Of a stretch of 64,000 nt of DNA, positions 1 through 13,194 are shown piece by piece. This DNA is from Schistosoma haematobium (Eukaryota; Platyhelminthes; Trematoda; Strigeidida; Schistosomatidae), in NCBI RefSeq assembly GCF_000699445.3, contig NC_067201.1:10905501-10969500 (forward strand), written 5' to 3'. The notes below the pieces were generated by a model, which was not told the origin of the DNA, searched no databases, and was given only the letters and a program-made list of their open reading frames with translations. The translations under genes were made by a program, and so were the position numbers. Position 1 is the stretch's first letter. Each line of letters starts with the position of its first letter.

Positions 1-1109
1 ATTTGTAATCATGATAGTGTTGGATAGGGTTGATATGCTTTTTCTAGAACATCCCACGAACCAAGTGATTTATGGTTCCATCTTTCATGTATGTATGTAC
101 ACTTGAAATAGTCATCTCCAGTCAGTATATAAACTGCTTCATGTAGAACAGGCTAGAATCTGTCACGTTAGTTTAACTCAAGTGTAGTCTGTTCCCCACG
201 GTATTTACTTGTGCGCAGTCCAATTCGTTCTTAAATTTTCTACAAACAACTTAATCAAGAGTTGAATGAGTGGCTCTATTTATGTGTACGCGTGTTTTAG
301 TGAGACGAATATACATTGTCAAGAAAGACATATGAGATCATATATTCTTTTTAACAATGTTCAAGACAAATATAACATCTAGCATTTTCGAGGATTTTTC
401 CGTTTATTTAATGGGTGAGTATATAAGAGTGTAATTGTCAGTAAGGAATTCATAGTAATCATCTGGAGCTATTCACATATACCTTTTGTGAACACAACAC
501 TGTAGAGCACCCCAACTTGTCGGATGAAAATAATAAACAAATGAAAAGTTTGAGCTTGAAATAAAATTCTCAATGAAAATTACGCTCTTACATGCAACAC
601 ATTTAGTACATAAATGGAAAAAAATATCCGGAAATCTTTGATACCACATACATAGTCATCACTGAAAACGGTTACATAGCCTTACCTCTACCCCCACCCC
701 ACTAATAAATACCATGCAGTTTTAAAAAAGACTGGACCGGAAACGTTCAATTCTCAATGTCTACTTCTATGCATTTGATATAAAACAAATACTGTGTACA
801 TTAAACTGGCGCCTTTATTGATAGGACACAATAAAACTGTGTGTGTGTGTTCATATATACATATATATGTATATTTGTCTGTTTATTTGAATAGTGAAAT
901 ATGGAAATCATCAATTTTTATTACTCTACGTTATAGTAAAAAAAAATCTATTAGACACCAAAAAAGCACATCATGACTCATCCATGAAAAGCGACTTGTG
1001 ATAAAAGAAATTTGCCACATTTTACTGATAAATAATATTTTTTCTAAAAATTATTTCTAATAGTTAATCCGAGTGTTGATGAGATAGTTAAATTTCAACT
1101 ATTCCGAAG
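1..1109. other. Non-coding AT-rich tract
   Basis: No ORF here looks like a protein and no known repeat was recognised. A short GT run followed by an alternating TATA-type run lies at about 838-872. Confidence 0.5.
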
Positions 1110-1440
1110 ACTGTCGAGAAGTAAGACTGTGGTGTAGGCTACTTATGTCGACAGACGTAAGTAGTATGTAACATCAATCAGAAGTGGAATGCCTAGCAGC
1201 AGAGAGTTTAGAAGATCGATTTAAAGAGAACAGGAATGTAAACAGAGAGTAATTGTAATGAAAACAGGAATGAAGGAACGATGACGTTTGTAAGAGACAT
1301 TTGATGGGAGATGTGCAAATGAAGTAATTAATGTATGGTTTTCATAATTTACCAAGACATTCTGTAATTTGTACCAAACAATAAGTTGGTCTTACCCCAT
1401 CTGAGTTCTCATACACCTCAATACTATGTGATAATTCGGT
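1110..1440 (+). repeat. Dispersed repeat family R5, copy 1
   Basis: This stretch is clearly related to 30360-30588 (continuing at 30755) and to 43600-43800. Near 1139-1164 it has a short hairpin (CTACTTA pairing with TAAGTAG) around a GTCGAC core. It has no coding frame and the family is not identified. Its value is as a reference copy: it shows what the R5 copy near 30.6 kb looked like before a solo LTR inserted there. Confidence 0.55.
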
Positions 1441-2880
1441 CTTTTACAACCACAGACATATATCAGCTGGAGAATTATAAGAGAAGAGAGAGTGGTCATC
1501 AGTAAATATCGGATGATTATATTTTTCTGTCACTTGGATTTGCTTAATCTGTTTTCGTAAAAAAATCTAAACAAGAGTGCGTAGATATCATTCTGAAAAC
1601 GACAATCTTCAACCATAATGAGTTGGTTTACTGAAGTAGTAGTAACTAAAAAAACTCAAACCTGAATTATGTGTTTAGAAATAGACAGTAATCAACTTGT
1701 CATTACTTTTGTAAATTCACGGAGTCGACCAATATCACCTGAAATTATTATCATTATTATTATTGGTGTTTATTTAGCAGTACAGAATTAGCCAAATTAA
1801 TTCTTATTTTATGTACACCAAAATCATCCTTTCATGAATCTGTTTTATCCTCATTCACTTCATTCGCTAAATTTATGTAAACTGTTCAAATTGTTTATAA
1901 TTATTATGTAACCCATTTTATCAGTTTTCAATTCTAGACAATTACCACCTCATAACTAAGTGTCTTCTATATAAATTTAGTTTCAAGTGGTCAGAAAATT
2001 ATGTAAACTCTTCATAACTTCTATAATTATCACAAGATCCATCTTATCTGTTTCCAAACTTCATTTCATTACTACCCCCCGCCCTCATATCTTTGAATTC
2101 CACCTACAAACTATCTCATACCTATTCATGCATATATATATATTGTAACAGAACGAAAACGCTGAAAATCGCTCCATAACATTTTATTGGACAGTATCCT
2201 CATTTATTTGCTTTTTCTCCCTGTTTTGTAGTTTAAACCTTATTCAGGTCTCTTTTAATCGCACTTTATATCCTTCAGTCTTCCTCGTCTGAGTTTCTAG
2301 TATGTGACTTTGATTAAAGATTTACTTTTTGTTACTTAATTTTTCTCTCCCATGTTGCCGAACTCTTAACAATAAGGTCGTGTTTGACAAGTCTCAGGGC
2401 TACGACGTGGTTCAATGTGTGATTGATAACCTTTGACTGACTGCTTGGAAAGATTGCTGATATCCCTGCGGATAGATATATAGTCCTTTCTTGTTGCGAA
2501 TATTTTTACTGATTTTCAGGTATTGAACTCTTGTATATTAACTATTTCTTTTTTTAGCTTAGCAAGCTAAGTTGTGTTAGAGAAACCCTTGACTGCATAA
2601 CACAGGCTGTACTGTTTGAAGTATTTTGTACTTTTGATATAATTTGTTCTGAAATTAGAGCCGTTTAAATTAAACACGGAGTTTGTGTTCTGATATAATT
2701 TATTTCGAGTAACTCAAAAACGCTTTATAAACTATAAAGAAGAACGTAGTCTGGTCTAATAAAAAAGTCTTGGTTTGTTGGTTCTGCTTTCAAATCGAAT
2801 ATTGGCATTTCGGTCGTTTATATAATTGGTAATCTGTTTTCTTCTAGTTCTTTCCGTCATATTATATCATATCCCAATGT
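1441..2880. other. Non-coding AT-rich tract
   Basis: No gene or classified element seen. A short (ATT)n run lies near 1750-1765 and an alternating TA run near 2132-2144. The stretch around 2350-2500 loosely resembles 31780-31930 and may be an old shared repeat. Confidence 0.4.
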
Positions 2881-2884
2881 TACA

Positions 2885-3300
2885 CTTTACTTACAAATAC
2901 GGTTGTAAGCAGCTGATGAGAAACCATAAAATTATCATTAATTTATATTAGTTCGCCTCAATTATTATTCTGTCTTTATTCCGAAACTAGTTTACTTGTT
3001 CTTCAACTGTTACCACTTTTGACATGTAGAAATGAAAACGTGACATCACTTCCTAACTTGGTTCTCAGCATCACTTCTGTTTGGGATTCTCTCTGAAATA
3101 TAGTTGGTATTATACTCGTTTTAATTCAGTGAAACATTCATTTAATATAATTATTTTTGTATTCATTTCATTGTATCAGTTCTCTTCAGTATAATATATA
3201 GGATTCATTTTGTATTAATTCGTTGTAATATCTATCCTTGTTTTTCTTTTTCCCATTTCGGTTATATGTCATATTTATTGATTAATTATCAAATACCAGT
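2885..3300 (+). repeat. Decayed Penelope-type 3' end with ribozyme remnant
   Basis: At about 2900-2925 the sequence matches the start of the hammerhead block seen at 19613-19669 (GGTTGTAAGCAGCTGATGAG). The GAAA core and closing strand are gone, so it should not be catalytic. The following AT-rich sequence resembles the stretch after the hammerhead at 12.9 kb. Confidence 0.4.
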
Positions 3301-3776
3301 TTATTGTGTTAATAAGTTGTTGTTATTTTCTTAGAGAATAAATAACATCATTATCTGCCATTCAGTTTTGTTCTCATATTTGAGTCGTACAAAATCCTAA
3401 GGTTTTTTTCACAATATTTCGGGTACCATTTTTGTTTACTTTGTTGTTTGTAAATGATCCATTAACGATCCATTAAATTGAGTAAAACTCTACAAACTAC
3501 TTAAATATTAAACTTGATGGATATTGTGAAGTGTATCAAACTTCTGGTGTCCTTTAAAAACCATGTTATAATCTTATAGTTCAAATTGTCATAGTTCATC
3601 ATAAAACAGTGCTTTAAATAAGAAACTACAAACCATTGCCCATCTATTTTTGTTATGACTGGGTCGCCAATTGTCAGATCTGATCGTCGCCAATTTGTTA
3701 TGTGGGAATCGCTTATCACTTATACTTGTAAAACGAGGAACCATTGCAATTTCCTCGACATTAAGTAAGAACACCA

Positions 3777-4160
3777 AGACTGATACAAATGAAGATTTAT
3801 TGTCCTCAAAACACGAATACCCTAGTTGAAAATGCACTTATTTATACACTGATTGTACATACATTTTGATTATAAATTAGGATGAAATCACATATGTGAA
3901 AAATACCCAGAATTATAACAAATCACATGCTGCGTGTCATGCTTAGCCAAGGTCATGTTATTTTAATACAAAAATATCGTTCCTTGAATAAAAATCACAA
4001 TCAAATAGATTCATGTCATACCGTATAAAATATCACACTGTAGAACAAAACAAATAATACATTGAGTAATAAACACAGTGAATTAAAAGAGAAGTGATGT
4101 TCAGCAAAAATCATAGTGCGTAAAAGAATGTAATTTTTCTTTCTATTTCCGTCATATCAA
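3777..4160 (+). repeat. Dispersed repeat family R3, copy 1
   Basis: About 380 bp aligns, with gaps, to 8816-9200 in the same orientation. Shared landmarks are a start like GACTGRTACAARTGAAGATT and repeated blocks around ATCACAxxGTAxAACAAAAC. No open frame and no terminal repeats were seen; the family is unknown. Confidence 0.5.
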
Positions 4161-4379
4161 TTTTTCTTCCGTTGCTTGGTACATTTTTTCATAATTTATT
4201 ACATAATAGTTATTCTATTGTCAGTGTAAAGATTATAGAAACTGTGGTATTATTGATATGACTATTTTTTGGAAGATTTTTACGAACTAAAAAGTGATTT
4301 GAAATCGGTGTCTAGGCATTTAGTTACGTGACATGTGAAACCTTTGTTGTGAAACAACGCCCTATAACACCACCCTATT

Positions 4380-4680
4380 TAGTATATAGGTCATAATTAC
4401 CAGTTCATGTGGTCAGTCGTACTTTTATCCTGTTCGAGTGCATCGAACCCTACTCGTTCAACCTTCATATTTCTAACCTAGTTGAATAAGAATATATTGT
4501 TAGAGTGGAAAAATTAAAAGCATACAGTTTGTTGATTACTCTGTTATTTTAATTACATTTTGTAACTTCTTGTCTGTTGAAAACTGGACATTAGATTCTT
4601 GTTAACAGTTTGATTTCCAACCAGTAAATTTGTTTTACCTCAACGGTTTGTCAGGAATTTACATGATATCCTAACTCGTT
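4380..4680 (+). repeat. Dispersed repeat family R2, copy 1
   Basis: This stretch is the reverse complement, with divergence, of 13655-13870. Shared landmarks are a CTGTTCGAGTRCATCGAACC block and a CCTCAACGGTTTxTCAGGAAT block. The family is not identified and is non-coding here. Confidence 0.5.
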
Positions 4681-4689
4681 CATTTGACT

Positions 4690-5885
4690 TATCGTCATAT
4701 TCTTAAGTCCAGCTGTAATATACTGTATCAATATTCAATATTTCACATATTCCATTGTATTTGCTTGATAAGATAATTAAAGAATACGTCTAATTGGTTA
4801 ACTTATCAAGATCAGATATATACACACAATCTAAATTTAATATTCATTGATTTTTTCCCAAGGATTGATGATCATCACCAATAATCATTTCATAAGTGAC
4901 AAGAATTTCTTAATGTCTTTTTAGTTTGCTTTTTTTTCGTACCAAATATTAATATGAAGTATGTTACAGTTAATGATCTAAGTTTAAAACAATCAATAAA
5001 GAGTTGTGGATATAGATTTTGTTCTAGTTTGGGCTCAAGACAACAACAACATGACATATTTACAATATCGATCAAGGTGGATTATTTCCATTTTACAATG
5101 ATGATTGTTATATATTATTTCACATGAACTTCATTCGTGTAAACTTTTATGTGATGAAATAATTATTTAATTTTATAAAAATCACCTATCTAACTTAGAC
5201 AACCATTAAAAACCAGAAAGGATTGAATAGGACACCTCAGATGTATACATCCACAACTTCACAAACAGGAATCGAACTCAGGACTTTCGATTTCACGTAC
5301 AATTGCTTATTTATTTAGTTGTGTTTATGAACCCGATAAAACCCACTAATTGATCGACATTTAAATAATCAGTAAAATTTCATGTGTAATGTTTGAAGTG
5401 ATTGAAGAGAGAGTAATTTACAAAATTTAGTTTTGCCTATCATTTATGACATATTATGACATGTTTAACGTGTAATTTCATAACTTAGTAAGTCAGTATG
5501 TATGTTGATTATAGACGGTTAATTTTATGATATGATCAATCTGTGTTCATACAGTGAGTTATTGATTGATTCGTATCGAGTACTACTCATTTTTCTTGAT
5601 TGAAAATCCGACTATTGATCAATAAAATCTACAAAAGTCAGAGTGTTCATTACAGATTTGGACTTATTTTTAGTGTATAATTAATATTGTCTATCTTCTT
5701 TGCATCACATAAATCACAGTTTCCTATAGCAGGTACAAGTTTTTCCACAGATTACATCATTACAGTAGTTAATTATCAATGAACTACTTGAGAATTTTTA
5801 AATTAAAGAATGAATTATGGTTATATAGAGAGTTTATGAAGATTGTTTGCCGTTATTATTAACATCACAAACTCAGATTGACCTT
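4690..5885. other. Non-coding AT-rich tract
   Basis: No gene, tRNA-like head, LTR or endonuclease signature was found. The short ORFs have no protein-like composition. Confidence 0.45.
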
Positions 5886-5892
5886 AGTTAAG

Positions 5893-5955
5893 CAATCACA
5901 GAAAACCAGGAATTACTGAATGGCTGTTTCTTCCTAGTATGAGACCCCTCTAATA
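5893..5955 (-). repeat. Hammerhead SINE-2 fragment (tail half)
   Basis: The reverse complement carries the second half of the SINE-2 hammerhead and the following CTTCCAGGTTTTC-like tail. It is a truncated fragment about 130 bp from a plus-strand copy, the head-on arrangement seen at other SINE-2 sites in the window. Confidence 0.5.
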
Positions 5956-6084
5956 TTCAATTTCATGAGTTCTAGTGAGAAACAGTGACCACGGGAATTG
6001 AATCATGTTAAGCGTGAGAAAGTTATTCATATCAGGCAATAAGGGTTGGTGCAGCAGCACAGCGAGTTGACTAAATTTGAATAT

Positions 6085-6255
6085 GTTCATCGTCCTGTAA
6101 CAGCTCAGCGGTCTAGAGGTAAAGCGTTGGGGCATTTGACCGATGATTCTGTGTTGAATTCTCGGATCCAGGAACATGAATGCGCACTGCTACAGAGTTC
6201 TTTATTAGGATAATAACGTCGTCTAATTTCCCCTGGTTTTCAATAATCATTTAAC
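6085..6255 (+). repeat. Hammerhead SINE-2 copy, degenerate
   Basis: A tRNA-like head starts with CAGCTCAGCGGTCTAGAGG. A corrupted box B and GCGCACTGCTACAGAGTTC follow, which corresponds to ribozyme stem I and a damaged core. The tail resembles the CCTGGTTTTCAA block of other copies. It is not expected to be active. Confidence 0.5.
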
Positions 6256-6259
6256 TATG

Positions 6260-7790
6260 ACCAGTTCCTTATGTTAACGATAATTTTAAGCAATCTCCTT
6301 GATAGTTCACTGATTATTTTCATTTGAAACGATATAACCTGAAGAAAACTTATATCTGTTACAAGATATAGTGATCAGTTCGTGATTTAAACTATGAAAA
6401 CTCTACTATTTCCATAAGCCCATGTATACTGAAAAATTATCCTACCAAGAAGGATTTTTAAAATTTTTGGTCGTATTATCTCACGAGTACTCAATAGAGG
6501 TGAATGAAGATAGTCGCGGTGTTTTACAAGTAAACTGAAATGGAAACAGTATTACTCAGCGGTTTAAAGATATTGGATTTATTGTTAGACCTGAAGTTCC
6601 TAGGTTTAATTTCATACATATGGTCATTATGACTAAGTATTGCGAATTACGATCTGGTTTGTCATCATTCGCAATCATTCTTCCCGTTCATATCAGTTCA
6701 TGACGTAATATATCATTTACATATTGAAATTAGATTAACCATCTTAATACTTTGATATAATTTATGATTACGACAATTGTTTGCATTGAACATATAAGAA
6801 TATTACATTCATGTTTTTTGTCAATCAAAATCTGAATAACATCATTTGTGAAAACTATTCCAAAAAAATATTTTGTCAGTTGTTCACCAGTTTAAATTGT
6901 TTATTACTGATTTACAATGAGTAATTGTATTTAAGGGTGTGTGTATGTGAGTGTATTGTCTTTGTCATAGATCTACACAATTACAAATTAATTATTTATT
7001 TGACCGCCCATGGAGTATAACTTCTGCATACATCTATATGTGTATCGTCCATATGTATGTGTGTGTATTAAATAGATTAACTGGAAGATAATAAAAAGAA
7101 ATGCTTCATCCATTGAACATAAATTAAAATCTACCATTGACATTCTCATTCACTTATACTGAATGGACACTTTTAAGTAGTATAAATCATTCTGGTTTAT
7201 TAATAGACAATACATTTTTTTACAGTAGTAAAAAATGCACATACATTATACCAAATTTATTATTTTACAGAATCCCTGTGACTTACTTTCAAACATCACA
7301 CTCACCTTACTACCTAACATTTTCCAAGTTTACCTATAAGTAAATCAGTAAACATATTTTTAAAAAAACATTAAATTTATTCAAACTATGTTTTTGTTGA
7401 GTATACTTTTTATGCAGCTAATAATGGAAACCATAACTTGTGTCTCATTTTATTTGGGACTCATTACCCAGATGTACATATATCCCGATGTGTTAATGTT
7501 CACATTAAGAATGGGATACTGTAGTGAATTGAAACAAGACCGATTTATCAATATAGTCAAGATTCCCATTTTTACATTTGGTAAATAAAGAAGGAACAAA
7601 TCGAGCGAAGAAATTTCTTTTCAATGTTACGTATTGAACTAAATTCCGATTACTGCTACTGACCGATATAAATGTAACTATAATGGGTGAATAACGGCTA
7701 TTAGCTACTTATTGCAATGGAACAAAAAGGAAGGAAGAAAACGTAGACTGTATAAGCAAATTGACTAGTCAGAACATAATAATTATCAGT
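6260..7790. other. Non-coding AT-rich tract
   Basis: No convincing gene. The two 66-68 codon ORFs near 7137-7588 are AT-rich with biased composition and have no splice context or motif. A (GT)n-like stretch lies around 6938-6955 and near 7055. Confidence 0.4.
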
Positions 7791-7797
7791 ATAGGGT

Positions 7798-7920
7798 CGT
7801 GGAGATGCGCACTGATGAGTAGTACTATACTAGAACGAAACGGTTGTCCAGTGTTTACAGTCATCCAATGGTGGTCTAACAATGATCGATTCATGATCTT
7901 AATCAAAGCGCAATAATCTC
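7798..7920 (+). repeat. Hammerhead SINE-2 fragment
   Basis: Begins at stem I of the ribozyme (GCGCACTGATGAG), keeps ACGAAACGG and GTCCAGTG, and continues into the GGTGGTCTA tail. Bases are missing between stem I and the core relative to other copies, so the fold is probably broken. The tRNA-like head is absent (5' truncated). Confidence 0.5.
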
Positions 7921-7924
7921 AACA

Positions 7925-8810
7925 ACCTTATACTGAAAGATATCATTTCGTCTGTCACGATAAGTGATTAACACGGAAAAAATCTATTCCATAAATAGAC
8001 AGACTTGCACATATCAAGATTGTTGTCACTTTGTATGAGTCTATTATTTCCGTTTTAACGATAATAGTTAATAACGTTAAAGGAAAATGCGACAGTCAGC
8101 AAATCTAGCTATGGCCTAAATTCTTCGAAACTTATCTTTCATCTGTGAAATCTGACAACAATATTCCTGATCAGCTGAGTGAAGTGGGATTCTTCAAGAT
8201 TCTTTAGACAACACATTGTGTCAGATTTCAGAGAACACTTTCTAAGATTTTACTATGACTTGTCGAATTTCCTCAAAGTGATTTCGAGTTATCTAAATTC
8301 TGAGCATTATAATGGATGTTGTTACATAATCTCGAGGGTAGAATAGTATTCAGATGGTAGGGAGCAATTGGCAAATTACCAGCCGTTTGTCCAATTTCAA
8401 ACCACATAAATGTTTCTCTCAACTAGAACACTAAGATACAAATATTAGCTTTATTAGAAAATACAATGCTCAACATTTCACTTCTCATTTTTTGTCAGAC
8501 GATACTTCCACGTTAAATCTAGTACCCCCCCCTTCATAGTTATGATGTGATGTTACCTTGAATGACAACAGAATGAATCACCCCACTTTAAACTATCATA
8601 ATAGAGAGAAATCTAACAGTATTTTTATAGCTATACTCATTAAGATCCCAAAATATCATAGGGAGGCAGCAAACGAAGTCACTAGGTTTTTTAGTTTTCG
8701 TAAACATACCCATTACAGTAAAAATATAAATGAACGTCATAAAAATCTTATTTCACAAACTTCGATGTACATTCATGTGATAACCACGTCGCCTGTTACT
8801 TGTGTTTGAA
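7925..8810. other. Non-coding tract
   Basis: Nothing classified. An 83-codon ORF at 8558-8809 is not supported by motif, composition or splice context. Confidence 0.4.
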
Positions 8811-8815
8811 AAATG

Positions 8816-9200
8816 ACGAAGACTGGTACAAGTGAAGATTTATTAACCGTAAAAACTCGACGAATCTAATCGAAAGTACACTCATTTATATTTTGATTCG
8901 TACACCCACCTGATTATTAATTAGGAAAAAGTCACGTATATGAAATTACAATAAAGTTGCATGTTACATGTCATACTGAACGTAATTCACTTTAATGCAA
9001 TACAAACAAAATCGTGAATAAACATCAAACTGAAGTAAATTAATGTTATACTGAATAAAGTATCACAGAGAAAATAAAACAGATATTACACTGAATAAAC
9101 ATACTGAATTGAAAATGGAAATAATATTGAAGATAAGTCAGAATAAGTCGCAAATGTAATTTAGCCTTTTCATCCCGTTATGTCAGTATATTTTACCTCT
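8816..9200 (+). repeat. Dispersed repeat family R3, copy 2
   Basis: Second copy of the unit at 3777-4160, in direct orientation, diverged and with small indels throughout. Unknown family, non-coding. Confidence 0.5.
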
Positions 9201-9889
9201 TTCAAATACTTCTAGTTTATGACAATTCACTTGTCTTGTCAGTTTATGTTTTCATGTTTGAAAATATCTATGAAGGACATCAGAAAACGGATTGTTCAAC
9301 TGTCTCAACCTTTCTTGTTATACTACAACTATATGCTCAGATAATTTTCTCAAATACAGCTCACCGTCAGTGAATCAATGATAATGAAATACAAGAAACT
9401 ATACACTGTTCATATTTGCATCATTATATGAAATTAATCATCATCCAGTCATCAACTTTGTGACCCTCACTGTGACTTATAATCCATCCTCAACACATCG
9501 TTTCCATGAATAGCTTTCATTACTACATGAATTTTCCTGTGAGAATTCACTCAGTCTTCGTCTACACTCTGATATTTAGTCATTGTGTCTTTAATGGGTG
9601 GATTACATAAACTTATTAAGTTTTTCATAGGGCACTTGATATTTTAGATTTTATTTGAAATTTGTAATACCTTTATTATTATTTTTAATGCACTGAATCC
9701 AGTTGCTGTAAATCAGATTAATTAAAGAAGTGTGTGCTGACGATGTTGTTCAGAAGAATACTGAAAGCTCCACGACCAAACCATCCAATTCAGAGAACAA
9801 AATTCCATCTAAATCATCCACCTGAGCTACAAATTTTTCCAACTATCTGACTATTAATTTACAGTGTCCTAAATAATGGGTATTATTAT

Positions 9890-9965
9890 AAACTATTTAT
9901 TATTATTACTAATGGCTTTATTCAATATTATATTTTGGTACAATATAGAATTGAATGTCCAAACC
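9890..9965 (+). repeat. (ATT)n-linked repeat R4, copy 1
   Basis: A short (ATT)n run is followed by GGCTTTATTCAATATTATAT and TTGGTACAATATAGAATT. The same arrangement recurs at 19868-19940 and 22636-22720, so the microsatellite and the unique block travel together. This is probably the end of a retroposon with an (ATT)n terminus. Confidence 0.5.
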
Positions 9966-10440
9966 AACTTTGGTAGACGGCAAACAATTTAATAGGAAGT
10001 TTTTATACTAAATAGTATTTTTATAATCATTGGAATAAATAATGTCATAAGCAACACTGAAATTCGGAACCAATACGTATTGTGTATTGTTCACAAAAAT
10101 ACACCGAAAAGTTAAATCTGACGGTTATCTTTCTTTGTATATTATCAGTCCAGTCTATGAAAATTCTCTATCATAAATGTATATTACTAAGTGATGATCA
10201 GTAGTTTAAGACTACTATATCATAGTGGAAATTTTCTCATTTTTTCCCGCTACGCCCAATATTCTTCTCTTCATCAACTCTTTTGTTCATCTTATTCAAT
10301 GTTGGATAACTGATAACTGCTGCTGGACTATTGTTGAAAAAGCATAATAAATGAATAGTTTTACATCATGGGTTGATAGACTAGGGGAAAGTGGGGAATG
10401 GCAATTACGTTTATTCCATTTAAAGCATAATGGAATATAT

Positions 10441-10750
10441 TAGTTATTATACCACTACTGAAAACCTAGAAGCACTGGATGGTCATTTCGTCCTATTGTG
10501 GGACTCCTCGACAGTGCGCATTCACGATCCCGCTCGCGGGATTCGAACCCAGGGCCTTCAGTCTCGAACGCCTGACCTACTGGACCACTGGGCCAGCACC
10601 CACTGGTGTTAATGTCTAACCTCAACCATCTTCCATTGTACTGAGGTAGACACTTGTTTCTACCCGACACGGATTAGCTCCACTGGTCACAGCTTCTCAC
10701 CAGAACTCCGGTTCATGATCTCAATTAAAAATTTGACAATCTCAACAACC
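10441..10750 (-). repeat. Hammerhead SINE-2, near full length
   Basis: Read on the minus strand: a leader from about 10705, a tRNA-like head (10555-10605) with box B GGGTTCGAATCCCGC, a hammerhead at 10472-10517, and a tail to about 10441. Box A and box B are those expected of an internal pol III promoter. In the ribozyme, stem I (GCACTG/CAGTGC), stem II (GTCC/GGAC), the GAAA core and a 3-bp stem III are intact. The only core defect is TCGAGGA in place of CTGANGA. This is one of the best-preserved copies. Confidence 0.7.
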
Positions 10751-10759
10751 CCTATGCTG

Positions 10760-12905
10760 AATATTAGTTATTGTTAACTTCTGAAGATAGATATGGATGA
10801 ATAAATAAACCATTATTTATCAATATTTATTGTTACTCTTCCCTCCCCACCCAAGATTTTTTTATTTTGTACTTATATCTAATTGTTGATGAAAGAATGA
10901 CTTTTAGAAAAAAAAGGCGAGTTTGTTATGTTATTATTTTCATTTTATTCTCGTCTATCTAATGTTGTTATTTAAACAATAGTGCGTACGTATTGACAGA
11001 ATTTATGAAGTATTCGATATCTAGACATACAGCATGTATGTATATGTATGTCTGTTGTGTATGTCTAACATTATGTATGTATGTAAGTATGTATATGCAG
11101 ATCATTAGTTTTGCTGATTCGTAATAATTGTGTGTGTATGTTTGTGTGGTATGAGAAAAGAGGCGTGGTACACAGAGAAAGAAAGGATGGAAAGGTGGGA
11201 TGACGAGAAAACAGGAAAAAGCTGAGTAACAAAGAAAAAACAAAAACGTAAACTTTTTTCCAATGTATGGGTGAAATAACAATATTAATAATAATAATGA
11301 TGATGGATGCAGAGATATATTATGCATTAGAAATATAAAGAACTCTAAAGAAATCTAGCTTATTATCCCGAAAAATATGGAGTTTTTTTAAGTATTACTA
11401 AAAGGGTAAGGAAAAAAATGAACAGCCCTAATCTTTATATCTTTCTTACTTTCTAATTACAGAATATAAATAAATATATTGATCAGTAACAATCTTCCCC
11501 CAAGAGAATTTAAGTAATCTATTTATGCTTTCTCATAAATAATATTGTTTTGTTACATTTTGAGCAATATGCCATTACGGTATTTCTAGGTGTATCCATT
11601 AGCTCTTATATGAATATTATTTAACAAATTTTCAATTTGAAGTTCTTTTTTGTCATGTCATGATAACAGTTGGGAAAATCTGATTATTCAAGAAGTATTG
11701 GGTAGTTGAAAACTCTTCCAACAGTATTCACAACTTTGCCCTCATTTGATATGACTGGGAGAATTTGAATATCATAAACTGGACAGATTTGAATTGATAA
11801 TACATGAATTGTTAACAAGTATGATTGCTACCACTCTAGAAACTTGCATTTTCTTATGCCCAGAAATATCAGAAGATAAAGCCTAGTTTATGACTGCAAA
11901 TAATACATACTTAGGAACAATACCACTCATTCTATACACTTTTATGGAATATAAAATTATGATGAATTAGTGATTGAATAGTTTAGCAATCAAAGAAACT
12001 GTCTTATGAGGTCGTTCCGACCACATAATAGGATGAATCAAAATATGGAGTGGAATTTCTACCTAAGTGACTAACAGTCCAAATTAATGATTTCTAATTC
12101 TGATCACTTCCTATTACCACTACTAGGGAATGACATTATGATTTTCAGGTCTCACGGTGAGCATGTTAGTAAGTTGGAATCTAACCGTTCACATCTAATA
12201 AATTCAGTCACTTCATGATGATATGATTAAATGTCATAGATGATCAAGGAAAAAATTTTTGTCAGTCTCATATCAATCACTTATGCATTAGTTTATCGTG
12301 CTAATATTTATTAACCGATAACGGTAGAAGCTGGGTTAAATGTTTTATCCTATTTTAATGTTCATTAGCTGAATGATGATTCTGTAAAATCAAACAATCA
12401 TTTATTTTGCGAAGAAATGTTGGTTTATTTGGTTAAAACAATAAAATGTTATCACCGGATTCCGTAGGTTTGAACACAGTTCTAGTCATTCTGAGCTGAC
12501 TAATCAGATAGCATCGCTATTATTCATACAAAACTCTTATTCGAAGTCAAGTTCATAAGCTTGTACTGCAATATGTGCTTGAATTATCGTAAAAATAACA
12601 ATGTATGAACAATCTTATATGTAATCACTTAAAAAAGTGGCTGGGAATTAGGATGCAGAACAACACATTATCATGTTTTAATTGTGATATTTATTCTGCA
12701 TGTCATTCGTTTTATTCATTCAACTTTTTTCTTTCAGTGAATCAAATGATTGTTGTAAAATATGTAATTATAATATTTGGTTTAATCTCTTAAATTTGTT
12801 TATATTCTTGTTAAATTATACTGATGTATGATCATAACAACTTCCAAATGGATTCACTCATGTAAGCAATTTCAAGCGATTTTTTAATTATGAACTTTAA
12901 AATCA
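10760..12905. other. Non-coding tract
   Basis: No supported gene. A 119-codon minus ORF (10968-11327) is built from low-complexity GTAT/CATA repeats and is rejected. A plus ORF at 12605-12793 has no recognisable domain. An (AAT)n run lies near 11280-11298. Confidence 0.4.
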
Positions 12906-12966
12906 CAGGTTGTGAGTAGCTGACGAAGACCAGACGAAATAAAATGAATTTATGTTGGTTCTATTC
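12905..12966 (+). ncRNA. Penelope-type hammerhead ribozyme, nearly intact
   Basis: CTGACGA at 12920-12926 fits the CUGANGA core and GAAA follows at 12936-12939. The strand after it can fold back through TAAAATGAATTTATG to a predicted cleavage site between 12960 and 12961. Stem I pairs AGTAG (before the core) with CTATT (after the site), including one G-U pair. The upstream GGTTGTGAG block matches the ribozyme-bearing ends of the Penelope-like element at 18.66-19.70 kb, so this looks like a detached element terminus. Helix II is very short, so activity is uncertain. Confidence 0.5.
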
Positions 12967-13194
12967 AAATCATTATTTTTACTGTCTTCAATTATAACCT
13001 AGATTGTGTTAATTTCTGTATAATATTCGTTCTGTATTAATTCCATGTAACATTAATTATTGTATTCTCTTTCTTTCAGCTAGGTGTGAATAATTCTAAT
13101 TAAATATCACTAAAATATGTACATAACCGAATGTATTTAGTTAATAAGGGTAACTGTGTTTTTTCTAGTGGTGGATAAAATGTTCATTTGTCGT

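Noticed and set aside
10968..11327. 119-codon minus ORF
   Set aside because: Built from low-complexity GTAT/CATA repeats and pyrimidine runs; no domain.
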